64,000 nt of DNA from Methylobacterium fujisawaense (GCF_014138435.1 NZ_JACJIM010000008.1:124001-188000); one strand, 5' to 3'; positions 17,791-25,186 are shown, counted from the first letter of the stretch. Program-made: numbers and translations. Notes: generated from the letters alone by a model not told the origin.

Positions 17791-19451
17791 ACTTCGTCCA
17801 TCGCTACCTCGGCGAGAGCCGGGCCGTCTCGGATGCGGACGCGACCCGGCTCGGCTTCGTCCCCGACACGTTGCGCGAGCCGACCTACTTCGCCGGGACG
17901 GTGGCGCGACACCTGCCGTTCCGCGAGGCGATCTCGGCCCTGCATCACGTCGTGGTGTCGGACCTGCGCTTCAAGCCGAAGGACCGCACCGCCTATTTCG
18001 CGTGGCTCCAGGCCCACGAGCAGGAACTCCTGGCCGAGGCCCTCGCCGAGAAGGACAGCCTGCGCGCCGAGATCGAGGCGCTGCGCGCCGAACACCGGGA
18101 CATCGCGGCCCGCTCCGACGCGGTGATGCGGCCGTTCTACGACGCGCGGAAGCGGTACTTCGACTACCTCTACCGGGAGAATTTCGACGCCTGGATCGTC
18201 CTCGACCCGGTCATCACCGTCCATCCGGACGAGGTCTTCTTCGAAGCGTTCAGCCTCGACGAATCGAGCTACGGGCGCCTGTCCTGCGACCACGACACCT
18301 TCGCGCGGATCGGCGACATGGCCTGCGGCACGACCAACATCGACTACAGCCACGCCCTCTACGACGAGTTCCAGAAGATCCGCAGCTACCGCGATACCGA
18401 GCTGGCGATCGACCCGACCGGCTTCGCGGTCCAGACCTCCGGCGAGGCCGCCTATCGCGAGGACAAGATCGAGCTGCCGGATTCCTGGATGGGGGGCTTC
18501 CTACAGGTGTCGAGCGCCATGGCGCAGCCCGCCCACGTGGTGGACCTGCACCCGGTCGACATGCACGCGATCCTGACCCGCCTCGCCGCGCGCCGGGAGC
18601 GCCACGGCCCGCGCGCCCTGCGGTTCCTGCTCGAGCCCGGCCGGCCGGTCAGCGTGCTGATCGAGCCCTGGAACGAGCGGCTGACCTTCCGGCGCTCGAT
18701 CTACCGCGGCGGCGAGGCCGCTGAGATCCGCCTGTGGGGCCGGCGGCGCCTCGCGATCCTGGCCCGGACCCTGCCGCTCGCCCGGTCGGTGCGGCTGCAC
18801 CTCCTCGGCACCGGCCTGCCGAGCTTCGCGGTGGTGGATTTCGGCGGCCTGCGCTTCACCCTCGGCCTGTCGGGCTGGACCGCCAACGACTGGTCCCGGG
18901 CCGGGCAGTTCGACCTGCTCGCCCCCCGGGGGGAGGTCGAGGCCGACACCGCCGCCCGCGTCTTCGCGGCGCTCCGGCGCCACCACGCCGCCGGGACCGG
19001 GCAACTCGCCGCCGAGACCGGCCTCGACCGGTCGACCGTGGAGGCGGCGCTCGGCGGCTACGTGCAGGCGGGCCGCGCCATGTTCGACCTCGACAAGCGG
19101 GTCTACCGCCTGCGGGAGCTGACCCGGGAGCCACTAGCGCCGGGCGCCCTGCGCTTCGCCTCCGAGCAGGAGGCCAAGGCCGACCGGTTCCTGGCGGCCG
19201 GGCTCGTCACCCTCGGGCCCGTCGAGCAGGCGGGGGACCGGCGGCGCCTGAGCGGGACCGTGCTGGATGACGGCCGGAGCCTGACGCCCGCGGTGGAGCT
19301 CGATTCCGACGACCGCATGGTCGGCGGCACCTGCCAGTGCGGCTTCTACACCCACAGCCGGCTCACCCGCGGCCCCTGCGCGCACATGCTGGCCGTGCGC
19401 CGCTTCTTCCACGCCCAGGTCGAGGGCAAGCCGGCGCGGTGGCAGGCGTGA
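17787..19451 (+). CDS. Winged-helix SWIM zinc protein (type XIII retron WHSWIM component)
   Basis: A 554-aa protein starting at the ATG that overlaps the WGR-HEAT stop; AAGGGG lies upstream. A coiled-coil-like charged stretch (about 78-110) is followed by a mixed alpha/beta region. A winged-helix-like segment lies near 405-450 (LAAETGLDRSTVEAAL). A C-terminal SWIM motif, C516-x-C518-x12-C531-x-H533, completes the protein. The combination suggests a nucleic-acid-binding protein. It ends 43 bp before the predicted retron RNA, which itself precedes the RT, so all parts could lie on one transcript. The order ARM, WHSWIM, ncRNA, RT matches what I recall for type XIII retrons. Its role as effector or as sensor of the msDNA is inference. 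Confidence 0.83.
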   Translation: MNFVHRYLGESRAVSDADATRLGFVPDTLREPTYFAGTVARHLPFREAISALHHVVVSDLRFKPKDRTAYFAWLQAHEQELLAEALAEKDSLRAEIEALRAEHRDIAARSDAVMRPFYDARKRYFDYLYRENFDAWIVLDPVITVHPDEVFFEAFSLDESSYGRLSCDHDTFARIGDMACGTTNIDYSHALYDEFQKIRSYRDTELAIDPTGFAVQTSGEAAYREDKIELPDSWMGGFLQVSSAMAQPAHVVDLHPVDMHAILTRLAARRERHGPRALRFLLEPGRPVSVLIEPWNERLTFRRSIYRGGEAAEIRLWGRRRLAILARTLPLARSVRLHLLGTGLPSFAVVDFGGLRFTLGLSGWTANDWSRAGQFDLLAPRGEVEADTAARVFAALRRHHAAGTGQLAAETGLDRSTVEAALGGYVQAGRAMFDLDKRVYRLRELTREPLAPGALRFASEQEAKADRFLAAGLVTLGPVEQAGDRRRLSGTVLDDGRSLTPAVELDSDDRMVGGTCQCGFYTHSRLTRGPCAHMLAVRRFFHAQVEGKPARWQA

Positions 19452-19494
19452 GGCAGACCCGATTGATGCGGCCGCAAGCCTGGCCTATCCTGAC

Positions 19495-19735
19495 CGTGAC
19501 GAGGGGCGTCGGCCGGGGCGGACCTTGCATTTCGGGCGGCGATTCGCCGTCCCTGCACCCTGCCCGGCAAAGCGTCACTGGCCCGCTCTTCACTGGGCCG
19601 GCACTGACCACCGGTGCGCGTTCGCGGTTTGGGTTCGCTGAACCCAAACGCGCACCGGTGGTCGTGCCGGCGTCGAGTGGACCGGGCCAGTCCCGAGACT
19701 TGACGAAGGCATCCTGGCCGACGTCCCCCGTCACG
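19495..19735 (+). ncRNA. Retron msr-msd non-coding RNA (predicted)
   Basis: The 328-bp gap before the RT gene contains a structured RNA of 241 nt. Its ends are complementary: a1 (19,495-19,516) and a2 (19,714-19,735) pair over 22 positions with one mismatch and two G-U wobbles, the hallmark of retron RNAs. Inside, an msr hairpin at 19,526-19,557 has an 8-bp stem with an ATT loop (19,534-19,552). A long msd hairpin occupies 19,577-19,691. The RNA starts 43 bp after the WHSWIM stop and ends 44 bp before the RT start. I could not identify the branching guanosine with confidence; a G at about 19,517, just after a1, is one candidate. The boundaries come from base pairing only. Confidence 0.85.
19577..19691 (+). 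repeat. msd hairpin: nested inverted repeat inside the retron RNA
   Basis: Four nested stems are visible. The outermost pairs 19,577-19,585 with 19,683-19,691 (9 bp). The next pairs GCCGGCAC (19,597-19,604) with GTGCCGGC (19,664-19,671). Then ACCACCGGTGCGCG (19,607-19,620) pairs with 19,649-19,662 (14 bp). The tip TTTGGGTTC (19,628-19,636) pairs with GAACCCAAA (19,640-19,648) across a GCT loop. The last two stems are continuous on the 3' side and separated by a 7-nt bulge on the 5' side. The 115-nt span fits a reverse-transcribed msDNA hairpin. Confidence 0.85.
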
Positions 19736-19779
19736 CTTCCCCCCGTCACGCCTCCCGCCGCCCGCGCCGGAGGCCGCCG

Positions 19780-21594
19780 ATGAGCCCGCAGCCCGGCAGC
19801 CTGACCCGCCAGCAGCTCTACGACCGGATCCGCGAGAGCTCGAAGGACGAGGTCATCCTCGAGGAGATGATCCGGCTCGGATTCTGGCCGGACGGGGCAG
19901 AGCAGCCCAACCCGCCGGAGGACCTGATCCGCCGCCGCGGCGAGATCGCCCGCGCCCTCGCCGATCTGCACCGGCGGGAGGCGGCGTGGCGCGACCCCGA
20001 GGCCGCCCTCAAGGAGATGCATCGCCGCCGCAAGACGGCGGCGCTGGAGCGGCGGCGCGAGACGAAGCTGCGCAACGCCCGCGACCGCCACGCCCGGGCG
20101 CAGGCGTGGCACGCCCGCCGGGAGGCGGAGATCCTCCATCTCGGCGGTGGCGTCTCGGCCGGCCTCGCGAACGCGGATGCGCCCGCGCGGGGGCCCGCCC
20201 CCGGTCTTCCCGCCCTGGCGAGCCCGAAGGCGCTGGCGGAGGCCATGGGGATCGGCCTCGGCGAGCTGCGCTTCCTCGCCTACGACCGGGCGCTCAGTGC
20301 GGTGAGCCATTACCGGTGCTTCACCATCCCCAAGAAGGCGGGCGGCCTGCGCCGCATCTCGGCGCCGATGCCGCGGCTGAAGCGGGCGCAGTACTGGATC
20401 CTCGACGCGCTCCTCGCCCACGTTCCCGTGCATGGGGCGGCCCACGGCTTCGTGCCCGGCCGCTCGATCGTCACCAACGCCGCCGCCCATGTCGGGCGGG
20501 ACGTGGTGGTCAATCTCGACCTCAAGGACTTCTTCCCGAGCCTCGACTACCGGCGGATCAAGGGGAAGTTCCGGGGCCTGGGCTACGCCGAGCCGGTGGC
20601 CACCGTGCTGGCGCTGCTCTGCACCGAGCCGGACGTGGACGCGGTCGAGATCGACGGCGCGCGCCTCTACGCCGCCCGGGGCCCCCGCCGGCTGCCGCAG
20701 GGCGCGCCGACGAGCCCCGCGCTCACCAACCTCGTCTGCACCCGGCTCGACGCCCGGCTCACCGGCCTCGCCGCCAGCCTCGGCTTCACCTACACGCGCT
20801 ACGCCGACGACCTGACCTTCTCGGCCTCCGGCGCGGCCGCCGGGAAAGTCGGCGCGCTGCTCAAATACGTCCACGCCATCGTCGCCGGGGAGGGCTTCAC
20901 CGTCCATCCGGACAAGACCCGGGTGATGCGCCGCGGCCGGCACCAGGAGGTGACCGGGCTGACCGTCAACGAGCGCGTCGGCGTGCCCCGGGAGACCCTG
21001 CGCCGCTTCCGCGCGCTGCTGCACGGGCTCGATCGGCACGGGCCGGCCGGGCGGCGCTGGGGCGCGGCCGGCGAGGGCGACGTGCTCCGCGCCGCGGTCG
21101 GCTTCGCGCAGTTCGTCCGGATGGTCACGCCGGAGACCGGTGCGCCGCTGGTGGCGCAGGCCCGCGCCCTCGCGGACCGCCACGGGCTGCGGCCTGCGGT
21201 GCGGCCGCAGCCGGACTTCCGCGCCCGGTCCGCGCGGGGAGCAATGCCCCTGGCCCGCTGGTGGGCGCCGGCCCCCCGTCCCGCGCCCGAGCCGGACCCG
21301 ATCCTGGCCGAGGCCGAGGCGGCTGCCGCGCCGGTGCCGGGCCGCAGCGGCGTGCCGGCCTCCGGGCGCCCGCGGTTCGGTACACCCGAGCCGGTCGCCC
21401 CCGCGCAGGCCGCGCCCGGCACGGTCGCGGAGGCCGACGACGCCCCCATGAAGCCCTGGAAGGTGGTCCTCGGGGTCTTCGTCCTGTTCCAGGCGGGCGC
21501 CCTGCTGCATCCGGCGCTCGGGCTGCTCGTCCTCGTGGTCGCCCTGGTGCTCGGCCTCCGACGCCTGCTGCGCCGCTGGCGCCGGCGCCGGTGA
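19780..21594 (+). CDS. Retron reverse transcriptase with C-terminal membrane segments
   Basis: A 604-aa reverse transcriptase. The RT core spans about residues 175-470, with retron hallmarks: NAAAH (233-237, the NAxxH motif), DLKDFFPSL (247-255), LPQGAPTSP (305-313), catalytic YADD (341-344) and VTGL (391-394, the VTG motif). The N-terminal 150 residues are charged and coiled-coil-like. A Pro/Ala-rich linker (about 475-555) leads to two closely spaced hydrophobic segments (561-592) and an Arg-rich tail, so the enzyme is probably membrane-anchored. It would copy the msd of the RNA directly upstream into msDNA. The ATG at 19,780 follows GGAGG at 6 nt spacing. Its stop overlaps the next start (GTGA). 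There is no maturase domain, so this is not a group II intron RT. Confidence 0.93.
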   Translation: MSPQPGSLTRQQLYDRIRESSKDEVILEEMIRLGFWPDGAEQPNPPEDLIRRRGEIARALADLHRREAAWRDPEAALKEMHRRRKTAALERRRETKLRNARDRHARAQAWHARREAEILHLGGGVSAGLANADAPARGPAPGLPALASPKALAEAMGIGLGELRFLAYDRALSAVSHYRCFTIPKKAGGLRRISAPMPRLKRAQYWILDALLAHVPVHGAAHGFVPGRSIVTNAAAHVGRDVVVNLDLKDFFPSLDYRRIKGKFRGLGYAEPVATVLALLCTEPDVDAVEIDGARLYAARGPRRLPQGAPTSPALTNLVCTRLDARLTGLAASLGFTYTRYADDLTFSASGAAAGKVGALLKYVHAIVAGEGFTVHPDKTRVMRRGRHQEVTGLTVNERVGVPRETLRRFRALLHGLDRHGPAGRRWGAAGEGDVLRAAVGFAQFVRMVTPETGAPLVAQARALADRHGLRPAVRPQPDFRARSARGAMPLARWWAPAPRPAPEPDPILAEAEAAAAPVPGRSGVPASGRPRFGTPEPVAPAQAAPGTVAEADDAPMKPWKVVLGVFVLFQAGALLHPALGLLVLVVALVLGLRRLLRRWRRRR

Positions 21595-22340
21595 GCCCGC
21601 CCCGGCGCCGTCTGGCCGGGCGAATCCTGGCCAGCCTCGCTGCGGCCCTCGCCCTCGCGCGCGGACCGGCGGCCCGGGCCGAGGAGGCGCCCGGCGCGAT
21701 CATCTTCAACAAGGCGGAGGCCGCGGGGATCGGGGAGCCGCTGCGGCAGGACCCGGCGCTGCTGCGCAGCTTCCCGGCCTGCCCGGCCGACACCTTCGCG
21801 CGGGAGCGCCCGGTCTGGCGGCGGGCCTTCGCGCCCCGGCGGCCCACCGAGCGCCGCTGCGCGCGCGAACCCGCGGCCTGCTTCGTGCTCTGCACCCGGT
21901 GGTCGAACGCGCCGGCCTGCTTCGACCTCGCCCTCGCCTTCGAGCACCATTCCCTCGACGTCCCGGATATCCTCGACAAGGAGCGCCTCTACGCCCTCGC
22001 CTGCGCGGGCGGGTTTCCGGCGGGCTGCACCAACCGGGCCGCCGGGATCCGCAACGGCGGTTACGCGGCCGATCCCTTCCGCGATGCGCCGCGCGCGGAC
22101 ACGGACGCCTGCCTCGCCCGGAGCTTCCGCCTCGATTGCGACCGGCGCGGCGCCTGGGGCTGCGCCATGCTCGGCCAGGCCTACCGCCTGGGCGAGGGCG
22201 TCCCCGCCGAGGCGTCCCGCGCCCGGGCGGCGTTCGACATGGCCTGCGCGATCAACCCGGACTTCGCGGCCTGCGCCTTCGCCAAGCGGCAGGTGGCCGA
22301 GATGGACGCGCCGCCGGACAGCGCGGACGACGCGCCGTGA
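21591..22340 (+). CDS. Secreted cysteine-rich Sel1/TPR-like protein
   Basis: A 249-aa protein starting at a GTG that overlaps the RT stop. Residues 1-31 look like a Sec signal peptide (Arg-rich start, hydrophobic LASLAAALALA, ARA cleavage site). The mature part contains paired cysteines spaced as in Sel1-like helical repeats (for example ACAGGFPAGC and LGQAYRLGEGV), so it should be a disulfide-stabilised periplasmic repeat protein. Its stop overlaps the next start (TGATG). Tight coupling to the RT, which carries membrane segments, suggests a common role at the cell envelope, but no function for such a partner is known to me. It could also be an unrelated neighbour. Confidence 0.72.
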   Translation: MSPPRRRLAGRILASLAAALALARGPAARAEEAPGAIIFNKAEAAGIGEPLRQDPALLRSFPACPADTFARERPVWRRAFAPRRPTERRCAREPAACFVLCTRWSNAPACFDLALAFEHHSLDVPDILDKERLYALACAGGFPAGCTNRAAGIRNGGYAADPFRDAPRADTDACLARSFRLDCDRRGAWGCAMLGQAYRLGEGVPAEASRARAAFDMACAINPDFAACAFAKRQVAEMDAPPDSADDAP

Positions 22341-22710
22341 TGTCCGGCGAGGCGGGGGCGGATCCCGAGGCCCTGCGGGCCCTCTACGGGCGGAGCGATC
22401 CGTGGCCGGCCGGTCCCCCTGCCCCGGGCCTCAGGCGCGCCTGCCTGTGCGTGGAGGTGGACGAGGCGGACGACGTCGCCGCAGCGGAGCGCTGGATGCT
22501 GGCCCATGCCGGCCGGCTCACCTGCGTGCGCAGCACCGGCTGCGGCTGCTGCGTGATCGGCTGGGACATCGAGGGGCCGGCGGCGATCATCGACACCCTG
22601 CCGGCGGCGCTGGCTGCGGCGTTCGACGGGCCGAGCCCGGCGGCGGCCCCCGGCGCGCGCCGGTCGCCTGGGGGCGGCGCCTCTGGAACCGCTGCTTCCG
22701 CCGCGGCTGA
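22340..22710 (+). CDS. Small cysteine-rich protein, probably frameshifted near 22,650
   Basis: The ATG at 22,340 overlaps the Sel1-like stop. About 100 residues follow with good codon bias, including a cysteine cluster (CLCVE and TGCGCCVIGW). After about 22,645 this frame becomes A/T-ending in the third position and runs to 23,095 through the opposite-strand cyclase gene. The frame one base earlier instead gives a protein-like ending (VAWGRRLWNRCFRRG) with a stop at 22,708-22,710, followed at once by a terminator-like hairpin. The simplest reading is a one-base shift in a GC-rich run around 22,640-22,660, either real or a sequencing error, giving a protein of about 123 aa. The family is unknown to me. 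Confidence 0.5.
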
Positions 22711-22716
22711 GACGCG

Positions 22717-22758
22717 ATCCCGGACCGGCCACGCCGCGCGCCGGGCGCCGGCCGGGAT
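22717..22758. terminator. Hairpin between convergent genes
   Basis: ATCCCGG (22,717-22,723) plus CCGGC (22,725-22,729) pairs with GCCGG (22,747-22,751) plus CCGGGAT (22,752-22,758), a 12-bp stem with one bulged A. It lies directly behind the small cysteine-rich gene and before the end of the convergent cyclase gene, so it could stop transcription from both sides. No clear T-run is present. Confidence 0.5.
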
Positions 22759-22775
22759 GCGCGGCATGCGACCTC

Positions 22776-23879
22776 CTAGCGCCGTTCCGCGACGACCTCC
22801 GGGCGATCCGGCGCCCTCGGATCCGGCCTCCGCCCCGGGATCGGCCTCTCCGCCACCGCGGCTCCGCGTTCGAGGGTGGCGACCGCCAGGGGCGCCCCCC
22901 GGCCGCGCAGGGCGTGCAGGCCCAGGGGGCGGGCGCGGACGCCGTCGGGCAGCGGGTCCAGCCGTCCGAGGAGATCCTGCGAGATCAGGATGCCGACGCC
23001 GAGCGGGCGGCACAGGGCCTCGATCCGCGCCGTCACGTTCACGGCGTCGCCGAAATACGCGATCTTGTGGCGGTCGACTCCGACCTCGGCCGTGACCACC
23101 GGGCCGCCATGCAGCGCCGCCCGCAGCCGCGGGACCGTCCCGAACCGGGCGGTCCAGGCCGCGGCATCCGCCTCGATCCGGTCGAGCACCGCGAACAGGC
23201 CGGTGACGCAGCGCGCGTCCTTGAGGCCGCGCCTCATCGGCCAGGTGATCATGGCGAGATCGCCGACATAATCGTCCACGGAGCCGCCGTTGCGCCGCAC
23301 CGGCTCGGCCAGCGTCGCGAACACGGCCCCGAGATACTCCTGGGCGCGCAGATCGCCGTGGGTCTCGGCGAAGGCGGTGGAGCCGACGACGTCGAGGAAC
23401 AGGAAGATCCGCTCCTCCTGCACCGGCTTGTGGTAGCGGCCGATCATGAAGTTCACGAACACGGCGCCGCCGATCAGGTCGCGCATCCGCATGGCGAAGA
23501 CGAGGAGGGCCGACACGGCCAGGGAGTAGGCGAGAAACCGCGGCGTGATGCGCACGGCCGTGGACAGGCTGTCGCCGGTGAGGCCGAACCCCCAGACGAC
23601 CAGGCCGCCGAGGGCGCAGCCGAGGGTGATCAGCACCACGTAGAGCAACTCGGCCGCGAGCATGTAGACCAGCGCCGGCAGGCGGCGGATCCGCGGCTGG
23701 AGACCCGACAGGGTCAGGGCGGGGACGAAGGCCAGCACCGTCCCGCCCACTGCCAGGGCGTAGACGAGGCCGGCGAGCATCGAGGCCCCGCCGACGAAGA
23801 GCACATTGTAGAGGAGGCCCGCCCCGCCGCAGGCGAGGAGGAGGGTCAGGGCCCAGAGCCAGCGGTAGTGCGGAAGCAT
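22776..23879 (-). CDS. Membrane-bound class III adenylate/guanylate cyclase
   Basis: A 367-aa protein. Residues about 5-145 form several hydrophobic membrane segments. The C-terminal class III cyclase domain follows, with metal-binding D163 (FLDVVGST) and D207 (YVGDLAM), and the N281/R285 pair in GDAVNVTARIE, so it should be active and make a cyclic nucleotide in the cytosol. I prefer the ATG at 23,879 because the hydrophobic region starts right there; an upstream in-frame ATG at 23,936 would add a 19-residue Arg-rich lead. Substrate (ATP or GTP) cannot be decided by eye. Cyclic-nucleotide-binding proteins in the window include the SulP transporter at 49,100. Confidence 0.85.
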   Translation of the reverse strand: MLPHYRWLWALTLLLACGGAGLLYNVLFVGGASMLAGLVYALAVGGTVLAFVPALTLSGLQPRIRRLPALVYMLAAELLYVVLITLGCALGGLVVWGFGLTGDSLSTAVRITPRFLAYSLAVSALLVFAMRMRDLIGGAVFVNFMIGRYHKPVQEERIFLFLDVVGSTAFAETHGDLRAQEYLGAVFATLAEPVRRNGGSVDDYVGDLAMITWPMRRGLKDARCVTGLFAVLDRIEADAAAWTARFGTVPRLRAALHGGPVVTAEVGVDRHKIAYFGDAVNVTARIEALCRPLGVGILISQDLLGRLDPLPDGVRARPLGLHALRGRGAPLAVATLERGAAVAERPIPGRRPDPRAPDRPEVVAERR

Positions 23880-24207
23880 GGGCTGTCGGCGGGAGAGAGC
23901 GTGGCGGCGGGCGCGGTGCGACCGACGCGATGGCACGGGAGGAAGGCGAGAGAGCGACGAACGCGGCGAAGACTCGGTCTGATTCGGTGCGCCGCAGACT
24001 GCCCGTTCGCGCTTGATCGATCGGGATCAATGCGCACCGTCCACATCACGGTGTCGCGGCCGTGCCACAGGGCGCGTTCGGCCTCGCCGTCGTGAGCGGC
24101 TCCTGGGCGAGGGACCGATCCGGGCTCGGCCCCTGTGGGTCGGCGGAACCGCGTGAATGCGGGATACGGGGGGCCGGCGAGGGTGGTGCGGCTGCCCGCG
24201 GCCAGCC
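23880..24207. other. Intergenic region upstream of the cyclase gene
   Basis: This 328-bp stretch has no credible coding sequence. It should hold the cyclase promoter on the minus strand. The only site I noticed is an FNR/CRP-like dyad at 24,017-24,030, listed separately. Confidence 0.4.
24017..24030. promoter_or_regulatory. FNR/FixK-like dyad
   Basis: The sequence TCGAT-CGGG-ATCAA matches the FNR/FixK consensus TTGAT-N4-ATCAA at nine of ten positions. It lies about 140 bp upstream of the cyclase start. The overlapping longer palindrome TTGATC-N6-GATCAA (24,013-24,030) is an alternative reading. A Crp/Fnr-family regulator is encoded at 29,409, but no link is shown. Confidence 0.3.
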
Positions 24208-24283
24208 TGGTGGGCCCGGCAGGACTCGAACCTGCAACCAGACCGTTATGAGCGGCCGGCTCTAACCATTGAGCTACGGGCCC
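24208..24283 (-). tRNA. tRNA-Ile(CAU)
   Basis: A full 76-nt cloverleaf reads on the minus strand: acceptor GGGCCCG/CGGGCCC, D-arm GCTC...GAGC, anticodon stem GGCCG/CGGTC with loop CTCATAA, T-arm GCAGG-TTCGAGT-CCTGC, discriminator A and an encoded CCA. The anticodon is CAT. The CTCATAA loop and the overall sequence resemble the isoleucine tRNA whose C34 is modified to lysidine by TilS, rather than elongator Met tRNA, which usually has ATCATAA. Confidence 0.93.
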
Positions 24284-24320
24284 GGGAGGCGCCGACGGAT
24301 AGCCGATCCCCGGCCGTCCG

Positions 24321-24998
24321 TCACCCGGATTTCGCCGCCCCGCGCAGGCGCCGGGTCCGGGGGGCCGGGGCCTGACGGGCTGATTCGTCCCCCGGCAGGG
24401 GCGCCCCGTCCTTGATGCGCCACAGGTAGCGCGCCAGGATCGAGCGGTACGGTGCGAAGGCCGACGCCACCGCGCCGGCATCGGCCTGCCCGGTGAGGCG
24501 GCGCAGGCCGCCCACCGCCGCCACGTCGCCCGCGGGCCAGATGTCGGGGTCGTGGAAATGGAAGATGCCGACCATGTCGGCCGTCCAGGGGCCGACGCCG
24601 CGTATGCCGCACAGGATCGCCGCCCGCTCGGGATGCGGCAGGCCGGCGAGGCCGGGGCCGAGCAGGCCCGCCGCCTCGGCCGCCACGATCGCCTGGAGGG
24701 CCCGCACCTTGTTGCCCGAGATCCCGCAGGCCCGCAGCAGGTCCGCGTCGCCGGCCTCGAACAGGCCCCGGGGGCTCGAATCCGCCGCCGCGGCGGCGGC
24801 CTCGATCCGGGCCCAGATCGCCCCGGCCGCCCGGGTGGAAAGCTGCTGGTTGACCACCTCGACGAACAGGCGGTCGGCGACGCGCGGATGCGCCGGCGGC
24901 TCGATCCGGATCGGACCGGCCTGAACGAGGGCGGCCCGCAGCGCCGGATGGGCGCGCGCCGCGTCCAGGAGATGGGCGTAGATCGCGGGATCGAGCAT
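24321..24998 (-). CDS. DNA-3-methyladenine glycosylase II family (AlkA-like)
   Basis: A 225-aa HhH-GPD DNA glycosylase. The helix-hairpin-helix (GIRGVGPWTADMV, about 131-143) is followed by the catalytic Asp158 in WPAGDVAAV, as in AlkA-type enzymes that excise alkylated purines. The N-terminal AlkA beta domain is absent, as in the short bacterial subfamily. The C-terminus is a basic tail. I chose the ATG at 24,998; the frame extends eight codons further to 25,022. It follows tRNA-Ile on the same strand and stands alone as a base-excision repair gene. Confidence 0.88.
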   Translation of the reverse strand: MLDPAIYAHLLDAARAHPALRAALVQAGPIRIEPPAHPRVADRLFVEVVNQQLSTRAAGAIWARIEAAAAAADSSPRGLFEAGDADLLRACGISGNKVRALQAIVAAEAAGLLGPGLAGLPHPERAAILCGIRGVGPWTADMVGIFHFHDPDIWPAGDVAAVGGLRRLTGQADAGAVASAFAPYRSILARYLWRIKDGAPLPGDESARQAPAPRTRRLRGAAKSG

Positions 24999-25186
24999 CG
25001 CCTCAGCCCATCCGGCCCGCACGGCGCTCCGCCCCTCGGGGAGCCGGCCGGCCTCGCGCGCCGCACCCGTATCCGAGCCGCGGCCCCGTTTCCAGTCCGA
25101 CAGACGGGATGCCGCGCAGCGCCATCTTGTCCGGGCCTCTCCGGCCGGTCTGGACGGAACGCGATGGTGGCCCAGGTCTCGACGGC

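Noticed and set aside
19607..19662. Long inverted repeat read as an ordinary transcription terminator of the WHSWIM gene
   Set aside because: It is nested in further stems and enclosed by the complementary a1/a2 ends, with no T-run, so a retron msd explains it better.
19780..21594. RT as a group II intron or diversity-generating retroelement enzyme
   Set aside because: There is no maturase or endonuclease domain, no ribozyme-like flanks and no template/variable repeat pair, and the NAxxH and VTG motifs are retron-type.
24208..24283. tRNA with CAT anticodon as elongator tRNA-Met
   Set aside because: The anticodon loop CTCATAA and the overall arm sequences fit the lysidine-modified tRNA-Ile(CAU) better.
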